From contig KQ965850.1 of assembly GCA_001574975.1 (NCBI GenBank), positions 62,001-126,000 on the forward strand: DNA of 64,000 nt, read 5' to 3'. This DNA comes from Gonapodya prolifera JEL478. Lineage: Eukaryota; Monoblepharomycota; Monoblepharidomycetes; Monoblepharidales; Gonapodyaceae. Position 1 is the stretch's first letter, and each line of letters opens with the position of its first letter. Positions 46,651 to 59,700 of the stretch are shown here, piece by piece. Below the pieces are notes generated by a model that saw nothing but the letters and a program-made list of their open reading frames with translations, was not told the origin of the DNA and did not search any database. A program made the position numbers and the translations under genes.

Positions 46651-48935
46651 TTGGCTCGACGCAAGAATATGCAACCATTCTAAACTCACTTTCTTAAGCA
46701 CCAGTTGCTTGCCCTCCTTCTGGAGTGTAGTGTAGTGTAGCGGGAGCGTACAGTGTAGGGGCGGGTAGTGTGGCGGACGGTAGGAGAGTGTAGTGGGGGC
46801 TCGGCGTTGGCACAGGCAGTGCAATTGTTGGCTGTACGCGTTGGTGGGCGGGAGGATTGCATGGTGCTGACGTTTGGTAAAGACACTGAAGCCAAATTAG
46901 TCTCCGAAATTCGGAAAGTGCATACAAAAATCTACCACAACTCACCGAAATCACGCGGCCGCTGGGGTGGCAACTGTGGCAACAGCTGCTGCTCTCCCAC
47001 CAACAAACAGTGGTGTGCCTGGTTGCGTCAGTCGGCACGAACGTCGGTCGAGGAGAGAGGAGACCAGGCTGGGGAGGTGGATAATCTGTTGCAGTGTGTT
47101 TCCGTCCGAGTCGGGGCCGCGCGGTGCGGTTGCCATGGCGCGAGAGGGTTTAGGTATTAGTGACAAGCTTCAAAAGCGTTCGATTGTGTGGCCGCGAACG
47201 GGGAAAAGGAGTTCGTGGGCAGGGACCGGGCCACGAGAGAGTGTTTGGCTCCTGGTCGTCGTCCCGACAACGTTTACGCCCACGGGATGCTCGTAGCATG
47301 AACGCGAATGAACAAAGCGGAGGCAACTCAGAGCGCAGATAAGAGAAAACGGGTTACGAAACCAGGGTGGGACGGTGCACTGTTTTCTTTTGTTATCCTT
47401 TAAGCAAAGCCAATTTGACTGGAAGCGATGGCTCCGCTCTCGTAAACTGAAACAGGAGCGCTTGTTTCGTGGGCACCCGGAGTCAAAAGGATGTCACATG
47501 AAAGGGACAGGAAGGCCACGAGTGCTCATATGCAACCGCCGACGCCACAGGGCGCACGCTCTTATCAGGATTAAGAAAACAGCTATTAGATATGATGTCG
47601 TTTCACGGATACGCGGTCCAGGGCGCGCACAGATTGCACAGATTGAGAGATTTTGTGCCGACAGACCCTGGGCCGCAGGATCGATTGATCCTTCATTCAT
47701 CCACGCCAACTCCTGACAACGACCATGATATCCGAATCTCTGGCTCAAGACGCACCGCTGTTAGGAATTTTGCTGCAGATCAGGCAGCGCACAGGCGCAA
47801 AGTGACGCGGCAGGATCAAACCGAGCAAGGGTTGGGCGCGCGGACACAGCACGAACGCACCAACAGAACACCACCGCTCGCCAAGTGGCCACGCCGCATG
47901 CAGGCCGCACCGACAACGTGACGCAAGCAGGACTCCGCGCCCTTCCCTCCATTCCAACACGCCCGCGCCTCAATCCTCCCTCTCGTTCTCCTGAACCGAC
48001 TCCTGGTCTCGCTTTTGCTCCCATCGCCACTGCGCCACTAGCACCCCACGCGGGCATGGTCGCCTCGTCATCACACGCTCCTCCTCCCGTAGAAAAATCC
48101 ACCCTCAGAATTACCTCCACACCCCGCGTGAAACCACGTCCCATCCACCGCGCCGCAAAAAGGCATGTGCGGTCTCACCACCTTACCCCGATCTCAACTC
48201 TACTTGTTCCAGCACCTCCACCTCACCGTCGATCTGGGACTTTCCCAAGTCACCACTTGTCGATTCCCCACTCCCATCATCGTCAACCAAGCTGATACGG
48301 ATTCAAACTAAGCTTGGCCGCGCGCCCCCATCAAAAGGCGCCATCGTCGCTGGACCAACCAAACCCACTACGCAGTCCTTGAAGTTGGACAGTGGGGTCG
48401 GGGGTCGGGGGACGGGGGTGGGGGGTCAGGGGTCGGGAAGCGGCGCGCGGCGAGACGGGAATAGTTCCTCCGCCAAGCGGTGCTTTTGTTCCTGGAATAC
48501 GACCATCTAGCTCGTCGAGGCACTTCTGTGATGACCCAGGCATGACTGTGGAAGACGTCTTAAATCCCAAACATTTCCGTCGAGGAGCTGAAGGTGTTCG
48601 AGCGAATGGCAGACGCCTACGTCGTTACTACTGGGGCGAGAAGTTGGGTGGAATCACTTGAGAATACCGTGTCCCCCAATGCACAGGGGGCGTCGTTCTT
48701 TCTGTGAGCCACGCTCGGATAGAGGAAACAATAAGATACCGTGTGGGGGTTGCATGACGTTGTCAATTACTCAGTACTACTACGACTATTTTGTATCAAG
48801 AGAATGTGGGGAGTCTATTGACACTTGACAGCCTATCGCGGTACTGACATGAGGCTGTTGAGACAACGTGTGTGGGATGCAACGTGTTACAGATTATCTT
48901 TTGTGCGCCATTATCACATTTTTTCTCCCTTTCTA
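46651..48935. other. Long gene-poor region
   Basis: About 2.3 kb without a supported gene. It holds a short GTGTA microsatellite (about 46,725-46,740), an open minus-strand frame of 62 codons with ATG at 47,136 that could be the first exon of the Fanzor gene, and a G-rich tract (48,392-48,438). Confidence 0.45.
48392..48438 (+). repeat. G-run cluster able to form a G-quadruplex
   Basis: At least six runs of four or more G occur within 47 bases, separated by one to five bases. Confidence 0.6.
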
Positions 48936-50140
48936 TCATTTTGCCGCAAGTTCGACCAATAAATCACCTTCTATACGTGTCATTATTTTGCCACTCCCCA
49001 CTTTACCCCCCATTTTCTCATAGAAACCAATAGCGCCCTTGTTCCAATCAAGTACTTGCCACCTGTACGTCAAACAGTCGCGGTTCACCGCAATTGAAGC
49101 GAGATGCGAAAGCAATTGGGTTCCGATACGGTGTTTTCGGGCTTGTGGTGTGATGTAGAGGTCTTCAAGGTATAGCGACCTTGAGGATGTATACGGATCG
49201 TAAACAAACAGCCACCTGTATAGTTGCCACCAGACGTCAAGAAACAGACATGGTAACGCCAAAAAGGACCCAGGAACCCACATCGCGAACCCCACTTCGA
49301 CTCCGTTCCTCTCAGCGATCACAGTTTCTGTCACCGGCGCGCCCACTTTGGGGAAATGGTACAGCTCAGTGTCTTCATGCGACGCTTTCGCCTGGTCGGG
49401 CTCGTTCTCAAACTCCGCCAGTTCCTTCACGAAACGTAAAATGGTGGAGATCTACTTCGGCGATGTCGTGACACGATCTCACGCTGATGGACTATAAATT
49501 GTTGTGGTTAAAACTCACGTCGCGTGGCTCTGCCGGTCGGATGACGAGCTCAGTCCTGGATGGCAGACCATCGTTTCGCCGCGACAGAGATTCCAGGTTG
49601 GGATGACTAACAACAACGTCCAGCCATTCCGGTAATTCATGGGCGCCCACTTCTTTCGACAGGTCTTTGAGCTCCACATCTTCCGGACCGGTGTTCCATT
49701 GCAGCCTGGTTGCACGACGCTCCACAGCGAGTCCTGCGAGGTGCTTCAACATCGGTTTGAAGACGGTCTTAAGAGATTCATTCGGCAGAGTCGAGAGATG
49801 TTGGATGGAGAGAATGGGTCTTCCTTGCCATGTCGAAAACCAATCGGTGAAGCTGCCCCGGCCAGACATCAACCTCAATTCGGATGTTGCCAGGAAACAG
49901 GAAACGCCACGCAACTCAAGCTCACACCGCAACAGCAATGACGGATCCGTTTGCGTCCTCGGCCAAGGCAGCTCCAGCGATGGGTCGGGATCCGTCGTCG
50001 GGAAACGCGTTTCGTTTAAAGCCCACAGCGATCGCATCCAGGGGCAGGCTGTTGGGCGGATTGGAATGATTTTTGACGAATTTTGCAACGATTTCGACGT
50101 CGGCGTGTGTGGCAGTCCGCACGGAAAGAGATGGAGACAT
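48936..50140 (-). CDS. Tandem double-GNAT acetyltransferase, diamine acetyltransferase type
   Basis: Three exons, 49926-50140, 49519-49873 and 48936-49451, give 361 residues. The C-terminal domain is a clear SAT-type GNAT: VIRPAEPRDISTILRFVKEL, VGFAMW, SLYLEDLYITPQARKHRIGT (acetyl-CoA loop), YRWQVLDWNKGAIGFYEKMG. The N-terminal half repeats the fold in weaker form: SVRTATHADVEIVAKFVKN, DWFSTWQGRPILSIQHLS and VERRATRLQWN, but it lacks the glycine-rich acetyl-CoA loop and the WNxxAIxFY end. One active and one degenerate domain is the simplest reading. Family members acetylate polyamines or small amines; the substrate is not readable. Confidence 0.85.
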
Positions 50141-50234
50141 GTGGATGGTATTCGGGAGGCTACCTTAAATATGACTCGGGCAGCGTTTCCCGGCTAAATC
50201 TTGTCACCATATTTATTATCTTATCATCCTCGTA

Positions 50235-51313
50235 TTATCTTCGAAACACTCCTGCGTCGGGAATAGTTACATTTGGTGTTTGTTGCCAAGTTCCCATCAT
50301 TGGCATTCCCATAGCATTGGGATATTGAGGTTGGGTGGGGAACGATTGTTGTGGTTGCATTGGGAACAGTATCGCAAGACTGCCGGGGTCGGACGGCCAA
50401 GTTAGCTGCTGCTGCGATCGAAGAACATCTGTCACGGCCAAGCAAATCAGTCTTGACAACACAAAGCGAAATATGACGGTCCAGTTTATACAATACCTTC
50501 GTATGCGGGAACCATGGCATCAATTCCCGTGACGTTCGTCGGTGCGGCTCCTCCACCGAGGTGTTTTCGGTGGGCAGGTAAAGTGTCCCATCCGCTCCGC
50601 ATGGGAAGTCCATTTTCGTCGAACCGCGGTACAGTGTCTTGACCCGGACCGCGACCCCGCCCCACGTCACGTCCACCAAGTCCACCAAATCCCCCTCGCC
50701 CCGGTACGCTTGCCATATTCGGGTGGTTGTTATTCTGCCCGTTGCCCATGAGGCTCTTCCAACGGCTCTCGGAATATTGTTGCGGAGGACCAAGAAGCGC
50801 GTCGTACCCCTCGTCTTCTCCTCCTTCCTCCCAGCCTTCTCGCCCGCTCCCACCACCACGATCACCCCCAAGAAGACCCCCCGGACCCCACTGTTGACCC
50901 GCAGCAGCGGCGGCGATTCGCAGCTGGACTTGCATTGGCGTCAGGTCAACGTCCAAGTACTTGCCCTCTGCTTGCGCCTCGCGAAGCTTTGCTACGTGCC
51001 GACCTGACACGGCATGGCGGTCCACGTACCAAGCGGTGATACGAGACAGTGGAGTTTCGCACAAGATGCACGACGGACCATCCTTGTCCTTTTTGACCCA
51101 AAACGGAGGAGGAACGGACGCTGCTGGGTTCGGGCTCGCGAGGACTTTCGGCGGCCCAAGGGGTGGTCGGCCAACGGGATTTGGTGGTTGGAATCCCCCG
51201 GCGGATTCGGTCGGGATTGGGGATTGTGTGAATGTACGACTGGGATTTTGCGGAAGGTTTTCGGATTGGGTGGGGATGGAGGGCGCTGCTGCGGAATCGA
51301 CGGTTGAAGACAT
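50235..51313 (-). CDS. Gly-rich protein with one matrin/U1-type C2H2 zinc finger
   Basis: Two exons, 50497-51313 and 50235-50428, give 336 residues. A zinc finger lies at about residues 85-115: CILCETPLS then WYVDRHAVSGRHVAKL, the spacing of matrin/U1-like fingers that bind RNA or dsRNA. A helix follows (KYLDVDLTPMQVQLRIAAAA), then Gly/Arg-rich stretches (GRGGFGGLGGRDVGRGRGPG) and a Gln/Pro/Met-rich C-terminus. Composition and finger type suggest a nuclear RNA-associated protein, perhaps splicing-related; no orthologue is recognised. The ATG chosen (51311-51313) is followed by a Ser/Pro-rich linker. Confidence 0.75.
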
Positions 51314-51450
51314 TGGAGTTGCCCGTGGACAGACTTGAACCGACCAAAGCACCTTTGAATCAATGTCACAAGCACTCCTCTTTCTCTGCCAATGAATTAC
51401 ATTATGAACACTATTTACGGAGGAACATTACACTGAATTATAACAACATG

Positions 51451-53340
51451 CTATTGTGATTTTGTATCCGTGTCTCCAGCTCTCCCAGAATCCTCCCGGC
51501 TTGTCGGCGTCGCTCGATCAGTGGCGCTGACATCATCTTCCGCGCCACAGCACGTCTCCGGGACTTCCACAATCGCGACGGTGCTATCCTCATCCGCAAG
51601 TTTGACGCTCGAGGGTGGCGTGCCAACCTTTGTGCTCGTACTCCTACGCTGCAGAACACGGGACGTGACGCGACGATTCGAAAGTTCGCCCGACACGGCG
51701 AGCACCACCCAGAAGAAAATGAAGAAGGGTGCGGAAAGATATCCGTTTTTAGGGTCCACCAGGTACATCTCCGAGTACCTTCGAATCCCAAGCACAGCCG
51801 CCTGGTGAATGATGAGAGCGAGTCAGAACGGGCACAGCTGCGCTCTACGTCCAAGGAAGACTCACCGCAAACGTCAACACTGGCACAGCCAATCTCCCCA
51901 CCCACAGATGCACCAAGTGCTGTACGGGGCGGCCTAAAGCTCGCACGCGAACCAGCGCTGTGCGGTATTTCGAAAAATACGAGTAAATGCCAAGGGAGGT
52001 TTGCAGAAGAATCAGCACCAGCGCTGAGAATCCGAGTGTCTATTCATTGCAATGCAGACGACATTAAGTGCCATGAAAAGACGTTGCGATGCGAGGATTC
52101 TTACCGAGTGGATGGTGGAGAAATGAGCGAGCGATGATTGCGAATTGTAAGAGTAGGAAAGTGCAAAGCCCACCAATGTGAGCAAGGCGACCAGGAGTGA
52201 TACAAGACCCTGTTAGTGGAATTCCCCCATTCAAAACTGCTGATCCCGAGCAAGATCGATAGCGCATGAGCACTCACATGCCAGGTAGATCGCACCCGTT
52301 TAGGTCCATAGCGCATGATGTAGACTCCAACGGGAAAGAGCACTCCCCACGTCAATGCTAAGAGGTACGCTGTTGGTGCCGCCAGAATTTCAGAGAAATG
52401 CCACATTTTGTAAAGCAATTCGCCACCAACCATGCACTCTTAGCAACACCGAGCGAGTATCATTGTCCTCCATTGATGTTGTTCCAATCACAACAGGCCC
52501 ACTCGGTGCCGGTGGCGTTGTGCTTCCACCCTTTCCAGATGCGCTGGTGCTGTTGCTACCAACAGATGAAGATTTTGCGCCAGTGAGATTGGGCGGATCC
52601 GCTCCGAGAACGACGGATACGTCGAAGAGGTTCATGGTGGGGAGGTTCTCGTTCACGTCGTGCATTCCTAGCACAGTGGTGAGGGACTTTGAAGAAAGCC
52701 GCGAGCCGTACTTCCACGCCCATATGTAGTTCGCAGCTGATGTGGTGAACACCAGGTCTCTGGTGTCGCCTGGTATCAACCAGAGTCCATCACATGTTCA
52801 GAGAATGGGTAAGTAACATCGGTGACTTGGATTCGCACCTGTCGTAAGTTTTCGCCTCCAGTGTATCACAACGATCGAATCCCCAGAGATGTACGAGTCC
52901 GTCAGCACGGTCGCATCCTGTTCGGAGTCGGTGGGGGGCTCCGCGTTTGCGATTCCATACTTGTCCGACACCACGAAAGACCCATCGGCGGCCACCCAGA
53001 ATGCCTAGCAACGCAGAGATCAATTAAAATTTGAAAGTGCAAGACGGTTCGACGAAGCGTGCTGGGAAGCCCTGGTCTTGGCTGGAACGAAGGGAAGCCA
53101 GCAACTCACGATTATGTCCGACCCAGGCATATCTGTTCCGATTCCAAACGCAAAGTATTGCACATTTCCTGGAAACGTTAGTGTAAAGTCCCCGTATCCG
53201 TCGGCTCCCGCAGTGCCGTTGATGCAGATACCACTGGCAGCATAGCTGCAATATCTGCCACTGAAAACAGACCCCGGGAGTAAGAGCGCCGCAAGGGAAA
53301 ATCCTAGAGCTCTGAGCAAGCTCGTGTGATGGATGGGCAT
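51451..53340 (-). CDS. DOMON-cytochrome b561 membrane protein
   Basis: Seven exons, 53110-53340, 52839-53004, 52431-52769, 52278-52369, 52105-52209, 51866-52039 and 51451-51801, give 485 residues. A cleavable signal peptide (ALGFSLAALLLPGSVFSG) leads to a DOMON domain (FAFGIGTDMPGSDII, AFWVAADGSFVVSDKYG, TRDLVFTTSAANYIWAWKYG). After a Gly/Ser linker comes a b561 core with haem His in RVHAYLLALTWGVLFP, STWHGLVSL, HSTLGFSALVLILLQ and VQHLVHLWVG, then a final helix (FFIFFWVVLAVSGEL) and a hydrophilic tail. Proteins of this type pass electrons from a cytosolic donor such as ascorbate to outer acceptors such as ferric iron. It has no attached reductase, unlike the fusion at 1629-5872. Confidence 0.9.
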
Positions 53341-54253
53341 GAACGGGTTGGAGAAAAAGAATGAAAGCGGAAACCCGATTGGTCAGAATATCCTTCATGA
53401 ACCGTCCTCCCCTTGCAAAGATGGGCGCGGTTTGCAAGGGGGGGAAAGAGGGAGGCCACCTTGGAATATTTATTCAGCAATGAATCATTGCGAAAACACG
53501 TGAAGCTGCTAGGATTGCATTTTAGGGATGACTTCGACGGCGATTATCCCTCATCCGAGAGGGTGATGTCGAATTCTCACGCGGTCGTTACTAAACAATA
53601 CGCATTTTGTTAGCACCATAAGTGCAAGAAGGTGGACGACTGGAAGTAACGGGCAACTGAGTGATAAAGATAATTTTGACAAGCGGAGAAGTTCTGCCTT
53701 TGTTGTGGATTAAGCCGTATTGCGTTATGCATGCTGTCAGTCTTAAGAGCCAATTCATTGATGAAGTCCCCGCATTGCGGTGTGTGTGCCATCGCCCCAT
53801 GGAACCACTTTTGGTGACGAACGAATGTCGAGCTTACCTATGAGAACTTGAACAAACAGAATGACTCTCGGAAGAAGTTTGGTCCGGACAAACCTCAGTG
53901 TATTATCTTGGATGCCCTCCACTTGGTGTTGCCTTGCCATAAATGTAGCAGACAATCTCCGGTTGAGAAGGACGAAGATCCCTCGTCCAATTTCTTTTCA
54001 AGTTCACACGATAGCAACTTTATTGCAGGAGATTCTTGATTGATCAGTTAGCACACTGCATTTTGACAATATACTAATGACTTTTTTGCGGTAGAGCAGG
54101 CTTCTGTGACCCAGTTGGAGTGCGTACTGTGGCCGGCACTTCACTAGGAACGCCGGAACCTCATTTTTCAAAAGAATCTCGTTCCAAAGATGGTCTGTTC
54201 CCCATTCCGAACCATTCTACACTCCTCCTTGCTGACGCCGCTTTGGAGCGCAG
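53341..54253. other. Divergent intergenic region
   Basis: These 913 bases separate the DOMON-b561 gene and IFT56. I see no coding exon, RNA gene or notable repeat. Confidence 0.5.
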
Positions 54254-56641
54254 ATGCTTTCTAGGGTCAAACCGGCGATATCGTCGGACACCTCAAATGC
54301 GCAGACCGCAGCGTGAGCAACCATCCATCATCGGCACACTCATGGCCTGTTTTGATCATGGGAACCTTGTCGTCTCCTCAATTGAATCTCGAACCGTCTC
54401 GTTCGGACCTAAAGACCAGATCCCAAACGAAATTTGCCCCAACTGGAATCCTTCATCGAAAATCGAGACTACATTGGAGCACTTACGCTTTTGGACGTGC
54501 GTTGATGAAAATGAGAGGCGAAAGCACCCAAATATGGGTCGCCTGCTTTACAAGCAAGACACCATTCGTACGCAAATGAAAATAACGTCCACTGTGTTCA
54601 CAACTAGTTCTCGCGTTCGAATGGGGATAGCTCCGTTGAAAATATTCTATGGACTGCGTACGCTGCCTTTCATCTGGGAGATTATAAGAGGGCAATGGAG
54701 GTCAGTCATAATTCGAAACGAGTCCTGCTTCGATACCCACCGACACTCAATTTTTATGTGTTCGCCGCAGTCCTACCATGAAGCTATTCGACACCACGAC
54801 GTAGATTCGCTCGTCCATCTCTATCTGGCGTGCACTTACTTCTTTCTCGGAATGTACAAAGAGGCCGATGAAGCAGCCAAAAAGAGTGAGAGATTACTGT
54901 TCTATTATCTCTGGTGCGAGCCACAACCTGTCGCTATCTCTACGACACAAACAAAGGCCCTACAAACAAGCTTCAGAACCGACTGTTCTTTCACCTTTCG
55001 CACAAGTTCAATGACGAAAAGCGTCTCATGCACCATCACCAGTCACTCCAAGACGTTGTCGAGGATCAAATGACCTTATCATCTGTGCATTACCTCCGTG
55101 GCCACTACCAGGAGGCGGTCGATATATACAAGCGCCTGCTTCTTGAGCGGCCCGAATGCGTGGCAGCAAACGCCTATGCTGCTCTGTGCTACTACAAGCT
55201 CGACTACTATGATGTGAGCCAAGAGGTCCTGGGCGCATACCTTGCCAAGTTCCCAGACAGTGTGACTGCGGCGAACCTGAGGGCATGCAATCACTACCGT
55301 CTCTATAACGCCAAAGCAGCAGAGCAGGAGCTCACGAACCTGCGAGAGAATATAGGTGGTGGCTTCAAGTTCGCAGAAGATCTTATTCGACATAACCTGG
55401 TTGGTACATCTTCAGTCATTGCTTCAAGCCAGTGAACAAGCTTCTCATCTTTGTTCCCCGCGTTTCTACTTCTGCTCTCACACAAGGTTGTGTTCCGGAA
55501 CGGTGAAGGGGCGCTTCAAGTATTTCCTGCGCTGACGGACGTACTTCCTGAAGCGAGGTTGAATCTGGTTATACATCACCTTCGAGCCGACGACACTCAA
55601 GCCGGATACACACTTATGAAAGATGTAGAGCCTGCAACGCCACAGGTTTGTTTGGGACGTTTTTTCCTTGTGAATGTGTTGGTTGACTTGGAAGCGTCTT
55701 TTCCACAGGAGTACATTTTGAAAGGCATCGCCAATGCCGTTCTCGGACAAGAGAGCGACTCGAGGGAGCACCTGAAAGTCGCACAGCAGTACTTCCAACT
55801 TGTCGGAGGGTCCGCGTCCGAGTGCGACACCATCCCAGGGCGACAATGCATGGCTTCTTGCTTCTTTCTGTTACGGCAGTTTGACGATGTCCTGACGTAC
55901 CTCAACTCGATCAAGGTGCGCAAATTTAGGTCATAACCTGGTGTCTCGAACTATCAACCCTCCTAACGCGTCTCACGACGAAAACTCACAAACTAGGCAT
56001 ACTTCTACAATGATGATACCTTCAACCTCAACTACGGCCAAGCGAAGGTCGCCGTCGGAGCCTATGAGGAAGCAGAGGAGGCACTCTGTTTAGTGCAAAA
56101 CGAGAAGCTCAAGTCGACTTACACATACTTGAGTCACCTGGCACGCTGTTGTAAGTTCTCCGATCATCTTCTCGTGATGGTTAGTGCGACCAACGAGTCG
56201 CGCAGTTATTCAGAACAAAAAGCCAAGGCTCGCATGGGAACTCTATCTCAAGATGGAAACTTCAAGCGAGTCGTTCAGCTTGCTGCAATTGATTGCACAT
56301 GACTGTTACAAGGTGGGATGTTATTGACCTATTGTCGCAAATGAATCTACATGCCACTCAAATTTCCATCTCCACACATCCAACAGACTGCTCAATACTT
56401 CTATTCTGCCAAAGCATTTGACGTGCTAGAACGTCTTGACCCTAGCACTGAGAACTGGGAGGGTAAGCGTGGGGCGTGTGTGGGTGTGTTCCAGGCCATT
56501 GTTAATGGGACAGAGCCCAAAGAAACGTTACGTGACGTTTTAACACTATTACGGAGTACGTCGAATCCAGCGGCGGAGTACATAGTTCGAATTGTCCGAC
56601 GGTGGGCGAAAGAAAGAGAGAAGGAGGGTAACCATCATTGA
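54254..56641 (+). CDS. IFT56: Intraflagellar transport protein IFT56 (TTC26/DYF-13)
   Basis: Ten exons, 54254-54312, 54415-54496, 54608-54700, 54771-54885, 54957-55399, 55487-55645, 55709-55915, 55997-56150, 56206-56312 and 56387-56641, give 557 residues, against 554 in human. The start MLSRVKPA matches the family start. TPR landmarks: [119 protein letters not shown] and [15 protein letters not shown]56 is a subunit of the IFT-B complex that moves cargo along the flagellum. Together with CEP104 it shows that this fungus builds cilia. Confidence 0.96.
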
Positions 56642-56737
56642 ATTTGTATGTTGAACATTCAAAGATTTCTTCACTGCGTGAAACGTGATCCTTTCCGTCC
56701 ATACTATGCGGCGTTCAGCCTGAGTAGGCTGCATATC

Positions 56738-59700
56738 ATGGATATTCGCTCAGGAAAGCATTTCTCAAGTCCAGAGCGTGACGGACAGGAGATCGACGAC
56801 ACAGAAAGCAGGTTGAAGCGAGCTCGCCTGTCCCGTTCACCTGAGAGTCGAGGGAGGAGTCGCAGCGACATAATCGAAGACAGAAATCGACCGCCTGCTA
56901 AACGATTCAGGAGTGAACTTGGAAAAACGTTTGGGGAACGTTCGTGGAGCTCCACTGACGGAGGAGAAAGCAGTGCAATCAAGCGGGAGCACGGGCGGTC
57001 ATCCTCACGGGATAGCAACAGCGATCGTTACAGGGAATCGTCTAGCATGATTTCATCGCGTGCCAGTACCCTTCAGCATGGTGCGGGAGGGAGAATTGGA
57101 GGATCTGAAACCCGGCCTCTCTCCACCTCATTCCATGATATCAATCGGCCAAGTGGCTTCGGTAATGAACACTCTGATACTGAAATGGAAGATTGGGAGC
57201 GGAGCTATGAGAACGGCACCGTACCCACCATTGAAATGCGCTCAACAACACATTCCCGACCAGACGATGTTGATTTAGCAGAAGATTTATCATTGGGGAA
57301 CGAACGGAGGAATCAATTACCTCCTCGTCGAACGCCAATGACAACGTCTCGCTCTGGCCCGAAGCGGGTAGCCTCTTCCACAAATGCAATACCTCTAGGA
57401 CAACAAAGATTTGGGCGAGCAACCACATTCAGTGGCACGCGTAACCAATCCCCCCCACTGGCGCCTTCTTTCAGCCCACCACAAATTTCGTCTCGCAGTG
57501 TCAGCAATGTGGCTGCACCGAGGAGTGGTGAGGGGAGCTTCCCCAGGACCAACGACTCCTCCGAACATGCTGCTCAGTTGCAATCGACGCCAAACACATT
57601 TAATCCTTTTCAAGATGCCGATTATACTGAGGCCGGGCTTGAACGCGCTTTTGATTTCAGAGCCGCCGAACAATCTTTCCTCGGTCCGAAATGGTTCACC
57701 AATCCGAAATCATGTATCTCCAATCTCTACCTCCAACAGAATATTGAATCACCGCCGCCGTACGAGCTCCAGAATTTGGGTCGAAATTTTCGTTGTGTCA
57801 TCGAGTTCCAATTGGAGGAATCGAGGAGAGGTTCTGGGAGTAAATTGGATGAGAGCGAGCTCACTATTGTTGGTGTCGGAGATTCGAAATCAAAGAAAGA
57901 GGCCGAGAAGGTGCGTCTGCAGCCTGATTTTCCTTTGACGCGACTCCAACCTGAGTTGCTCTGATAGCTTGCCGCTCTACACGCATGTCTCCTGATGTGG
58001 AAGCGGGACCTTATCGAACGCGTGTATAACCGCACTTTGCAGCTTCGAATTCATGATGGGATGGGAGCCATAGCAACGAAATCATTTGAACCGGAAGCTC
58101 GTCATGGATCTTCGCACCAAAACAGACAAGAAAGTGTTTCAGTTCCGTTTCAGGATGCTAGTGGTCCGGATTTTCGACATGAAGGTTCACCAAATGAAGA
58201 CATTCAAAGCCACAGGGATCGACACATCACCAGCTCGATTTTCACTTCACGACGAGATCAGAATGACGAAAGGCTTGCAGACAAAAGGCACATTTTAGCT
58301 TACTGTGCACGTTTTGACTTCGAACCGGATTTTGACATGAAAATGATACCAGTCAAAGCACCACCAGGCCAACTTTCTCGCAACCGACGTAGCGGTGGGG
58401 GAATGCAGAGCGAGTGGGTCTGCGAGATTGCGTTTCTTGCCCAAACAATTCGAGTTCAAGGCCGTGGAAAAGCCAAGCGTGACGCAGAAAGGGACGCGTG
58501 TCTTCGCTTCAAAATTGCGGTTGATGAAAAGTTTGGTTCCGGCTATTTCGAGGATTGCGCAAATGAGGTGCTCAAGCCTCAAACGAGAAAAGAAGACCCG
58601 AGAAGTGCAAAGCAGGCGAACAAAGATCTTGCCGAGGAGGCTGGTAGATTCATGCAATGGTATACAAGGAATATTCTGCGGTTACCTCCAGGACCTAACG
58701 GAGAAGACGCATTTCGAATCGAAGTTCGAAGTGCAGACTCCAGGAGCGGTGTGCAGAAGAGAGCGAAGTTCCAAGGCGGTAACGCATGGAATGCAGTGCT
58801 TCTCATTTCGGGTAGGGAGTTTCAATCATCTGTTGGCACAAGCAAGAAAGATGCCAAAAGTTTCGTATTGATGGACGCAATGTCCAAACTACGAAATGAC
58901 CCAGAACTTGAGTAAGTCGCCACTTCTATATCCGAGTATGGTCTCAAAACAGACTTTTTAAATAGTCGCCAATGGACGACAGTAAAGAACTCCGACAAAG
59001 CGGAATCGTATCTCTTCTCGAAAGATCAAGTGATGACAATGGTTCCCATCGGCTTGAACACGTTCCAAATTGATCGAATTATGGATACGGTGGATTATGT
59101 CCGGCGCTCCAAGGCTTACGAGTCAATGCTCAGTTACAACGAGTCTTTGAAGTCACTGGTCCATATTGCGAATAAGGATTCTGCCCGGCCCCCACTACCA
59201 CCCACCAAGTCGAGTTTAGAGGCGAAGTCTTCTAAAATGCTTACAGCGCTGCGAGCTTGGGACACTTCCAGGATGCACACGAAAATGCGAGAAACCCGGG
59301 CGAACTTGCCTGTAGCGAAACATTCACAGGATATACTTGATGCTGTCGACGCGTGTGATGTTGTTGTTATTGTTGGGGCAACAGGAAGTGGAAAGACCAC
59401 TCAAGTACCTCAAATAATCCTGGACTCCTGGATCAGACAACAGAAGGGAGCTTATTGCAATATTATCGTGACACAGCCGAGACGAATAGCTGCCATTTCC
59501 GTTGCCCAAAGAGTTGCCGCCGAGAGGGGCGAAACCCTGGGACACAGTGTCGGGTTTCAGGTTCGCTTTGAATCTGTCGCTCCTGAAAAACACGGGAGTG
59601 TTCTTTTCTGTACAACAGGAATTCTTCTGAGGAAAATGCACGAGGCCGGATTAGGTCTCGATAAAAGTAAAGGCCAGGTGGAAACAATTGGAGATGACCG

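Noticed and set aside
46725-46760. CRISPR-like array from repeated GTGTA units
   Set aside because: It is a simple microsatellite without spacers, and the genome is eukaryotic.
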